64,000 nucleotides of DNA from Cephalotus follicularis (taxonomy: Eukaryota; Streptophyta; Magnoliopsida; Oxalidales; Cephalotaceae). The translations under genes were made by a program, and so were the position numbers. Positions 46,246 to 55,363 of the stretch are shown piece by piece (position 1 is the first letter of the stretch; every line of letters starts with the position of its first letter). The stretch is from NCBI GenBank assembly GCA_001972305.1, contig BDDD01000346.1, forward strand, positions 431,448 to 495,447, read 5' to 3'. The notes beneath the pieces were generated by a model. That model had not been told where the DNA came from and made no database searches. It saw only the letters and a list, made by a program, of their open reading frames with translations.

Positions 46246-47478
46246 TGTGATGACCCAGGTCCATTTTGGGTATTGGACTCTTTGGTTTTGGGCCTTGGAA
46301 AAAAATTTCTTTTCTTTTGTAAAGGTGGGCCCTATGTGTTTGGGCTGGTTGGGTTTTGGTTTGTTTGGTTTATTGTTTCTTTATGTGGTTTTGGCGGGAT
46401 GGCGTTGAAGTAGTATGCACGTGAGGGTGGCAGGTTGTGTAAGGGATTTACAGTGTCCCATCTTGTCAAGCACACAACTTTCAAGTCAAGGCAGTATAAG
46501 CAGTAAGGAGCCGTTGTATCAGTTGTTGGTGCCAGAAGTGTGTTGGTTGAGAGAAGTGTAAGTTCTCGGTGCTTCTTCTTCTTCTTTCCTTCTGAAGTTT
46601 CGTTTGGCGAAGACGAGTTTTTCTTGAAGATCTTGGACCTTGAGTTCATCGAGGTCAGCTCTTCCCTTCTTTGTCTTCTTTCCTCTGATTAGTTTGGCTA
46701 TGTGTGTGCTAAACCTCCCGTTCGCGGTGGAGTCAGAGAGAACAATGGTAGTCGTGGGTTGATCAGTGATGGATTCTTGAGCAGGGTGCATGGTCAAGAT
46801 GACTGTCCGAGGAGACAATCATGTATGTTTTGTTCTGTTTTTGTTATAGACTACGCTAAGTCTGTGTTTGTTTGTTTCTTGTAGCCGAGGAGCTGAGTGT
46901 TAATCCTGAGCTATAGGAAGCTGTGCGGTGAAGTGTGGTTAAGTGGTGAGTTGGGCATTCCTTTCTTTTACCTTGAATAGTTGAAAGTCTCGAACTTATT
47001 TTGTGTCCTCTGAATATTTCCTTTCATGGTGTCTTATTTCTGGGAGTTATTCTTTCCTCTGGTTTTGATATATTTCAGTTGATATAGATTTCCGAGGTAG
47101 TGAGCTTGATGTTATGGGATATGTTTTTCCCCTATTTTATCCTGTTATTATATATGTCATAGCTCTATTGATACCATGCATTATTGAATTCTGGATACTG
47201 GGTACTGGGATAATGTAATGACCGAGCACGACAGGGTGAGGGCGAGCAAGCGTGGATTCCCCCTCTCATAACTGCAGTGGCATTGGTTTATGATGCGTTG
47301 TAAGTGTGACTGATCCCAGGTTCCTCTACCTGGATCTGCACATTTCCATTGTCTATGATGGAATGTGAGTATGAGTGAAGCCGAGGATCCGCTCCTCTTC
47401 CCAACAAGCCTTGTAGGATTCTCTACTATGAGATTCCCCACGATGGATGGCTCGTGCGGTGATTCGCCGACCTCTTAG
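46246..47478 (+). mobile_element. LTR D fragment (plus strand), cut by the chromovirus insertion
   Basis: It starts TGTGATGACCCAGG and follows LTR D of 19584-25123 in order: the CATTTTGGG start, then GGATCTGC-CATTT-TCTATGATGGAATG and AGCCGAGGATCCGCT blocks (47331-47400 here, 20560-20612 there). It is well diverged. It breaks at 47478, where the chromovirus element inserted; its right half is not found beyond that element because satellite follows. Confidence 0.7.
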
Positions 47479-47652
47479 TGTAATAACAGCAATTTCAATT
47501 AATGTATATTGATCCAATTTTGAGATAAAATATGCATTTTAATTGAGTTATTTGTCCAATTATATTGATTTCTATGATTGGTAATTGCTTGGGGTGATTG
47601 AATATGCATTTGGAGATGTATCAAAGATTGGAAAACCCTAAACTAGCCCAAA

Positions 47653-47732
47653 CAGTCGACTGTCACAGGGCAACAGTCGACTGTTTGCCACGTGATGAAG
47701 GCAGTCGACTGCCCACTATAACCAGTCGACTG
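47653..47732. repeat. phased CAGTCGACTG array, first cluster of the 5' LTR
   Basis: Four perfect palindromes start at 47653, 47674, 47702 and 47723: spacing 21, 28, 21. Confidence 0.9.
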
Positions 47733-48765
47733 GATTTGCCCAGGACAGATTCCTGGCATGTGCAGGGACAAGAATGACAGGTGGGTAAATGGCACATGCG
47801 TTTCACCACCTGCCAGAACATGCAAAAGTGAATGTTTGCATGTTCTCTGCAGACCAACAACCTGCAAATTGAATATTTTATGATAGAAAAGTGAAGAGAG
47901 GGATGCATGTGAAGGAAAGAAAAGGAGAGAAGTGTGTGTGCATGTGACTAGGGAAGGAATCTGACGAATTCATAAGTCTTTGAGACTTATATCAGATGTT
48001 GAATGGTGTATGAGTGTTGGAAAAACACTGAGTGAAGTGAGAATTGCTAAGGATTATTGGAGCTTGCTTTGGTAGGATTTGGAGAACTCAAGAAGGAACC
48101 TTGAAGCTTTGGTCACTTGGTAAGTTCTCAATCCGAAATTCTCTGTAATTATGATGATAAATGACTAGGAGAATATGGAATATCTTCTGTTAATGGATTA
48201 GAATCAACAATTCTTAAATTTGAAATGGAAAGTAGTGAATTGGATCAAGTGGAATTGGTAATTATAACCTCTAGAAAGGATTTTAATTGTTGTTAGTGTT
48301 AGGATATATGCTTAATGATTCCTAAGTATGTATATACCTACTGTCAAACAAGTTAAAATCCATGAATCCGAGATTTAATGATACTTGACATGAAGTTCAA
48401 AGGAAATTGGAAATGGGAGTTAAGACTTAGAACACTTGATGATTAAGCTACTATTGGAATTGAAATTGTTACAAGTAACTACTGAAACCTACTGGTACTA
48501 ATGCATGAGTCTATAAACATGCTTACATAGATTGATATTGCTGAATTGAAAGAATTGTTGGTGAAAGTGACTTGGAACTCAAAGAGAAAGATCAAACTCA
48601 ATTGATCTTGGGATAGCGATTTGAGGTAGGGGTAATGATATGTTATGGAAGATATGAGTATGCATATTATGTATGGTTATTTTCTGCACGATTACATGTG
48701 TTAAAATTGATTGGAAATTGAATTGGTATTGCATGACTTGCTATTTCTGCATTTCTGGGCATAGG

Positions 48766-48878
48766 CAGTCGACTGCCACCCTTGGCAGTCGACTACTCAA
48801 CCTATCCAGTCGACTGCCAGGGCAAAGCAGTCGACTACACAACCCAACAGCCGACTGGTTCTTGAGAGCAGTCGACTG
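48766..48878. repeat. phased CAGTCGACTG array, second cluster of the 5' LTR
   Basis: Six sites start at 48766, 48786, 48807, 48828, 48848 and 48869: spacing 20, 21, 21, 20, 21. Three read CAGTCGACTG, two CAGTCGACTA and one CAGCCGACTG. Confidence 0.9.
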
Positions 48879-50217
48879 TTCTGGGCAGAAATTGTATAAT
48901 CTTGATTGAATTGTTACTGTTGGTACTGTTATTGAATTGTATATACTGCCATCATATAGTATATACTGATCGATGTTATTTAACATCGCTACTACTTATA
49001 TTGCAACGATTAAACCAACTATGCGCCATATGCACAATTCATGGTTTTAAGCACCATTTTCAAATGAAAATTATTATTGTAAGAACTACTGATTGTGATA
49101 TTGTCACTGAATATGCTACTGTCATATTAGTATAAACTGTTTTGGTGTCTTCTAACACCACTACCACTTGTATTTCAATGATTGAAACCAACTATGGGCT
49201 ATGTACCCAATTTACGAAATTAACTATCATTTTCTAATAAATGATTATGGCCAAATGAATTACTGATTTTTCCTCCTACATGAGAGGTACCTACTGTTTT
49301 GTTTCCCAAACTGGAAACCACTATTGAATTGAGATCGTTTTCCTCCGAAGAGATGTACGATAAATGATTGTTATAAGTTTTTAAAGAAAACAACATTTAT
49401 ATTGCATATTGCTGATATATGTACTATTATTATTGAAATGCTTGAATTGATTGTCTATGCTTGCCGTAGCCGAGTGATGGAGGACGTCACTGACTATGGA
49501 TGTGATCCTGGGTGCCAGGAGTTGGCCAGAGCATCACTTAAATGTGTCTGCATTGCAGATTTTATTGTTAAACTACCCGCCAACGCCGGTAGTAATTGTT
49601 ACCTGATCTTTCATCCTCGGAGCATAGGGTGATAGATAGGTGTGCACAGTTGGTGCTAGGAGGTAGCGACATGTGATACCCAAGTGAGTGATGAATTGAT
49701 TGTACCCTTGTGAGGTATTCTTGCATATGGATTGTTTATGGCCACTTGGCATGATTGCTTATATATTGGCTCATTTAAATGTTATTTTGATATAAACTGT
49801 CATACATGTTGCATTCATATATTCCTTATCATACATTATCATTCTACTTAGCCAAGTGAGGACAACGGCTAACCCCTACAATTTCAGATTAAGCAAGGAC
49901 ATTTGGAGACTGCTGCCGAAGCTTGGAGAGCTTCTTTTGTTATTTTAAGGTTGTTATTTTAATGTTGATGATGTTATTGTATTTGATTGAACGGTTCATA
50001 CCTCGTTATGTTGTATTTTTCCTTTTGTAAGGATAATTGTTGGTTTTACCCGCACGTAGTATGGGATGCGTGCGGACGGCTTGTATTTATATTCCGGCTT
50101 ATCGAATGCTTCCGCAAATTTATTTATGAATTGTGCTGGAATATTATTATGCTTATTTCTGATATCACCACATATACTTGTCTATATTGGAATTGAAATA
50201 ACGGGGTGTGACAAGCA

Positions 50218-50229
50218 TGGTATCAGAGC
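50218..50229 (+). promoter_or_regulatory. primer-binding site, tRNA-iMet type
   Basis: TGGTATCAGAGC, starting four bases after the 5' LTR, is complementary to the 3' end of plant initiator tRNA-Met, the usual primer of chromoviruses and many other plant LTR elements. Confidence 0.85.
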
Positions 50230-50319
50230 ATATTCCATATATGCTAAGTTGGGATAAGTTTCTCGGAAATTAAGTAAATTGTTTCCTAATGATTTTTGTC
50301 ATTCCATATAGGAAACAGA

Positions 50320-51480
50320 ATGGATCAAAGGAGAGGTAGACGTGGAAGGCGTAGAGCTGACGAGGTGAACAATGCCCCGCCTGTTCACGGAAATGCCCCA
50401 GAAGTGAATGTCCCTCCAGTACACGATGAGAGGAGTAACTTCGAACGCATGGCTGATCTTTTCCAACAACAGATCCAAGCCAATGCCGCACACATGGAAC
50501 AGATGAGACAGATGTATGAGGCTACTCAAGCCCGACAGTGTGTTCCCGAAGTCAATCATGTTGGCAATTTTGGTAGAGACCTGGAGCGGTTCATGAGGCA
50601 GAATCCTCCTACATTCTTGGGTGAGTTGGATGCCAATGTCGCTGAGCGATGGATGAGAGACATGGAGAGGATATTTGAAGCCTTGAGATGTACCGATGAA
50701 CAGAAGATAACCTTTGCTGTGTACCGCCTATGGGGTGAAGCTACTCATTGGTGGGAAATGGTTGAAGCAAAGTGGGAATCTTGAAATCTGGACAGAACTT
50801 GGGACCGATTCCAATCAGAGTTTTCTGCAGCTTATGTTCCACAGATGGAGCGAGACAGGAGAGAGACAGAATTGATGGAGCTACGTCAAGGTGATATGAC
50901 GGTAGCTCAGTACCAAACCCGTTTTGTGGAGTTAGCTCGGCACACGCCCTATCTTGTAGAGGGTGAATCCAGAAAGATCCGAAGGTTCCTGAAAGGCCTT
51001 CGTCCAGATATCTGATCTAAGTTATTACTGTTACAGCTAACATCTTTTGTAGATATTGCTGAGAGAGCTAGGATTCTGGAGTCTGATGCAAATGACAGAA
51101 GGATAGAGCGGTCTCGTACTCAATCGAGACCAGCACAGTCACAAGGACAAGGAAGCAATAAACCTGTTGGTTCTGCAAAGTCTGGGAATAAGAATCAATG
51201 AGGTTTTCAACGCAATAATTTCCGATCAAGAACTCCTAACCGGAGTGGTAAACAAAACTCTGAAGGATGTACTTTTTGCGGTCTCCAGAACCATGACGAG
51301 ACCAAGTGTTGGAAGAAGATGGGGAAATGCCTGAGGTGTGGTTCGCAGGACAATTTGATGAGTGGTTGTCCGATGATGAAGGATCATGCACGCGGCCAAC
51401 AGGGAGGTGCTGGCGCAAGTGGTGGTGTTGCGGCGGCTCAACCGCGGAGAGACACCGGAAAGGGGATTATGAAAGGTAGG
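50320..51480 (+). pseudogene. gag of the chromovirus element (three stops)
   Basis: Starting at ATG 50320 (MDQRRGRRGRRRAD), the gag domain is visible in NPPTFLGELDANVAERWMRD and VAQYQTRFVELARH. A zinc knuckle [14 protein letters not shown] (CX2CX4HX4C) is followed by a second, [14 protein letters not shown], whose His is Asn. Stops in the same frame are TGA at 50782-50784, 51013-51015 and 51199-51201, two of them where CGA to TGA change is likely. It shares one frame with pol. Confidence 0.82.
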
Positions 51481-52788
51481 GTCTATACCTTATCTAGAGA
51501 TGATGTGCCAGAATCTGCTACTGTTGTGGGAGGTACCATTTTGATATTTGGCATATTAGCTCATGTACTGATTGATCCTGGTGCTACGCATTCATTCATT
51601 GCATCTGAATTTGCTCACAAATTGCATGGCATTACTTCTAATTTGCCTTATGTTTTGGAAGTGAGTACTCCAGCTGGTACTTATCTTCGATCTGACTCTG
51701 TAATGGATAATTGTGAGATCACGATAGCTGGGGTTCAGTTATTGGCCGATCTAATTGTGTTACCTATCCGAGATTTTGATGTAATCTTGGGGATGGATTG
51801 GCTGTATTCTCATCATGCTTCTGTTGATTGCTACAACAAGATGATGACCTTTTATTTACAAGATGGGACGGAGTACAAGTTTATCGGGGAGAAGAATGTT
51901 ACTGCTCCGATTATTTCATATACACGAGCACAAAAGTATCTCAAGCAAGGATGCGAAGGTTACTTGGCGTACGTAATTGATCATACGAAAGGTACGCCTA
52001 ATATTGAACAAGTTCCTGTTGTATGTGAATTTTCGGATGTGTTTCCAGATGAACTCACTTCGTTGCCACCGGAGAGAGATGTCGAGTTCAGCATTGGGCT
52101 ATTGCCGGGAACTGCTCCTATATCTAGAGCACCATACCGAATGGCTCCTACTGAGCTGAAGGAGTTAAAAGTTCAACTACAAGATTACCTTGACAAAGGG
52201 TTCATCAGACCGAGTGTATCACCGTGGGGCGCACCGGTTCTATATGTAAAGAAGAAAGATGGATCAATGCGGCTATGCATTGACTACAGGCTGCTGAATC
52301 AAGTGATGGTGAAGAACAAGTATCCTCTACCACATATTGAGGAGTTGTTTGACCAATTGCAAGGCTCAACTGTATACTCCAAACTTGACCTGAGAACAGG
52401 TTACCATCAGTTGAGGATCAGAGAAGGCAATGTGGAGAAAACCGCATTTCGAACCAGATATGGGCATTACGAATTTCTGATACTGCCATTTGGTTTAACT
52501 AATGCTCCTGCAGCTTTTATGTGTCTGATGAACAGAGTATTCCAACCTTATCTGGACCAGTTTGTCGTTATATTCTTAGATGACATCCTGATCTACTCAA
52601 AGAGCACTGAGGAACACATGCAGCACTTGAGAATTGTACTGCAGACACTACGGAAGGAACAGCTGTACGCCAAATTCAGCAAGTGTGAATTTTGGCTGGA
52701 TCGTGTGACTTTCTTGGGTCACATAGTGTCGAGTGAAGGATTGTCGGTGGATCCGTCAAAGATTGAAAGCATTGTTGATTGGCCCTAA
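51481..52788 (+). pseudogene. protease and reverse transcriptase of the chromovirus element
   Basis: In frame with gag. The protease active site reads [11 protein letters not shown] (about 51574) and [11 protein letters not shown] lies further on. RT blocks are [29 protein letters not shown] and the catalytic box FLDDILIYS (about 52573), which keeps both Asp residues. A TAA at 52786-52788 (IVDWP*PKN) interrupts the frame; everything before it from 51319 is open. This is the best-preserved enzyme of the window. Confidence 0.88.
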
Positions 52789-52797
52789 CCGAAGAAC

Positions 52798-53457
52798 GTG
52801 ACGGAGGTTCGGAGTTTCTTGGGATTGGCTGGCTACTACCGAAGATTCATCAAGGAGTTCTCGAAACTTGCTAAACCACTGACACAGTTGACTCAGAAGA
52901 AGTCTAGCTTTGTGTGGGATGATTCCTGTGAAGCGAGTTTCCAAGAGTTGAAGAGTCGGTTGATTTCGGCTCCAGTGTTGGCATTACCGGAAGGTAATGA
53001 GGGTTTTACTGTCTACACTGATGCTTCTGGGAAAGGATTGGGATGCGTTCTAATGCAACATGGTAGGGTGATTGCATACGCATCAAGGAAGTTAAAGCCG
53101 TACGAGGAAAACTATCCTGTACACGATCTTGAATTGGCAGCCATAGTATTTGCTTTACAGAAATGGAGGCACTATCTCTATGGTGCTCAGTTTGAGATCT
53201 TCACCGATCACAAAAGCTTGAAATATTTGTTTTCCCAGAAGGAGCTCAACATGAGACAAAGGCGATGGGTGGAATTCTTCAATGACTATAACTGCAATAT
53301 TCAATACCACCCAGGAAAGGCAAATGTAGTGGCTGATGCGCTGAGTCACAAGGCGATGATTGCTGGAGCAATGGTTTCACAGTGGAATCTATTGGAGGAA
53401 TTTCAGAGATGGAATCCGTTCATGGTTTCCCTAAATTCGAGGACGAATTTTCTGTAA
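52798..53457 (+). pseudogene. RNase H of the chromovirus element, then junction of the integrase deletion
   Basis: In frame after the TAA: thumb [19 protein letters not shown], then RNase [44 protein letters not shown] and NVVADALS. The Asp-Glu-Asp residues look intact. After about 53350 normal pol would continue to the integrase zinc finger, but instead the sequence runs into CCCTAAATTCGAGGACGAAT, the usual last part of pol, in another frame. Integrase and chromodomain have been deleted. It ends at TAA 53455-53457. Confidence 0.87.
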
Positions 53458-53468
53458 GGAGGGGGGAA
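53456..53468 (+). promoter_or_regulatory. polypurine tract of the chromovirus element
   Basis: AAGGAGGGGGGAA lies directly before the 3' LTR start TGTAATGACC, as expected for the plus-strand primer. Confidence 0.85.
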
Positions 53469-53641
53469 TGTAATGACCACAACTTTATTTATTGCATTTT
53501 GATTTAAAATTTAAATTAAATATGCATTTTATTGAGTTACTTGTCCAATTTCATTAATTTTTATGATTGGTAATGGTTTGGAGATGATTGAGTGTACAAT
53601 TGGGGATGTATCAATGACTAGAAACCCTAAATTAGGCATGA

Positions 53642-53721
53642 CAGCCGACTGCCACAAGGCAACAGCCGACTGCCTGCCACGTGAGGAAGGCAGTCGACTG
53701 GCCACCAAATCCAGCCGACTG
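53642..53721. repeat. phased CAGTCGACTG array, first cluster of the 3' LTR
   Basis: Sites start at 53642, 53663, 53691 and 53712 (21, 28, 21). Three read CAGCCGACTG and one CAGTCGACTG. Confidence 0.87.
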
Positions 53722-54870
53722 GTATGCCCTGGACAGATTGCCTAGCATGTGCAAAGACATGAGGGACAGATGGGATAATGACCCATGCTTCCACCACCGG
53801 CCAGAACATGCAAAAGGGAGCATGTTTGCATGTTCTCTGCAGATCTAACAACTACAATTGATTAATTAAAGGAAAAGTGGAGTGAGTGAAACATGTGTTG
53901 GAGTAAAGAAAGAAAAGAATTTTTGAGTGCATATGAGTAGGTGATGATCTGACGAATTAGGTGGGATATTAACATTATATCAGCTGAATGAGAGATGTTG
54001 GAGTGTTAGAAACACAGAAAGAAGTGAGGAATTGCTAAGGATTCATTGGAGCTTGATTGGAGGCTCAAAGAAAGGACTTTTTGGAGTTTAAATCTTGGTA
54101 AGTTCTTTGATCCGAATTCTGGTTGTTATGTTAATAAAATATGACTAGGAATGTCAATTATCTACTGTTGAAGGATTAGAATTAACAATCTTTGAAATTG
54201 AAATGGAAAGTAATAATGAAATCAAGAGGAATTGGTGATATAGCCTCTAGAATAAATTGTAATTGTTGTTAATGATAAGATATATTTAACGACTCCTAAG
54301 TAAGGATATATCTACTGTTGAAACATACAAATCTATAGATGGATTGAATAAATTATTTGAGATGTGGAAGTATTTTAAATGGAACTAGAAGGCTTGAGAT
54401 TTTTAATGATGATTATAGTTGTTGATTAGTATATATACCTACTGATTTTGTTGGTACATATCTTCTGTCAAAACAAGTTAAATGAATGGATTCGAATTTA
54501 ATGATTGTTGACATAGAGTTCAAAAGGAAAAGTGATGAAATGATAAAAGTGATGATAAATGAGCTAGTGTTAAGCTTGTTAATGTTATTGAAACCTACTG
54601 ATATTGATGTATATGTTCATAAACAAACATGCATAGATCTATACTACTGAATTGAAAGAATTGCTGGTGAAAGTGACTTGGAACTCAAAGAGAAAGATCA
54701 CATCCAATTGATCTTGGGATAGCAATTTGAGGTAGGGGTAGTGATATGTTATGGAAGATTTGAGTATGCATATTATGTATGTTTATTTTCTGCATAATTA
54801 TATGTATTGAAGTGATTGGAATTGGAATTGCATTACATGACTTGCCATTTCTAAAATTTCTGGGCAGAAG

Positions 54871-54940
54871 CAGCCGACTGCCACCCAAAGCAGTCGACTA
54901 CTTCACCCAGCAGCCGGCTGGTTCCTGAGGCAACCGACTG
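54871..54940. repeat. phased CAGTCGACTG array, second cluster of the 3' LTR
   Basis: Sites start at 54871, 54891, 54911 and 54931 in regular 20-bp steps, as in solo LTR A2. The last two are variants (CAGCCGGCTG, CAACCGACTG). Confidence 0.82.
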
Positions 54941-55363
54941 TTCTGGGCAGTGAATTCATGCATTGATTGAATTGTTCCTGTTTTGATATTGTTATTGAAT
55001 TGTATATGCTACTATCCTCTAGTATGTACTGTTGGATGTTATCTAACATCACAACTTCTGGTATTTCAGCGATTGAACGAAATATGTAGTATACCTACAA
55101 TGCATGGTTTAAAATACCATTTTCAAGTGAGAATCCTATTGCAAGAATGATTGATTTATGAAAGTGTTATCATGTGCTACTGTCACATTATTATAAATTG
55201 TTTTGGTGTTAATTATCACCTCCATCACTGTATTTCAATAATTGAAACCAATTTTGGACTATGTATCCAATTATGAAATCAAACTATCATTTTCAAAGTG
55301 AGTGATTATTGCCAAATGAATTATTGATTTCCTCCTATATGAGAGGTACCTACTGATTTTATT

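Larger units (their letters stand above)
47479..50213 (+). repeat. 5' LTR of the chromovirus element (family A)
   Basis: A 2735-bp LTR beginning TGTAATAACAGC and ending GGGGTGTGACA. It carries CAGTCGACTG arrays at 47653-47732 and 48766-48878. Near its end is CTACTTAGCCAAGTGAGGAC (about 49854), a block shared by families A, B and E. The solo LTR A1 is its closest relative in this window. Confidence 0.88.
47479..55363 (+). mobile_element. chromovirus-type Ty3/gypsy element without integrase, family A
   Basis: It has a 5' LTR (47479-50213), tRNA-iMet primer site, one gag-protease-RT-RNase H frame with four stops, polypurine tract and a 3' LTR that is cut off at the satellite (53469-55363). Between RNase H and the polypurine tract no integrase or chromodomain remains; pol runs straight into the usual end of pol. 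The RT and LTR sizes suggest a Tekay/Del-like chromovirus. The target duplication on the left would be CTTAG (47474-47478); the right one is lost. It is the only family A copy here with an internal region. Confidence 0.85.
53469..55363 (+). repeat. 3' LTR of the chromovirus element, truncated by satellite
   Basis: It begins TGTAATGACCACAAC and follows family A to about GAGAGGTACCTACTGATTTTAT, then stops at the satellite; about 1.9 of 2.7 kb remain. Arrays at 53642-53721 (sites 53642, 53663, 53691, 53712) and 54871-54940 (54871, 54891, 54911, 54931). The first ~100 bases differ strongly from the 5' LTR and are closer to solo LTR A2. Confidence 0.85.
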
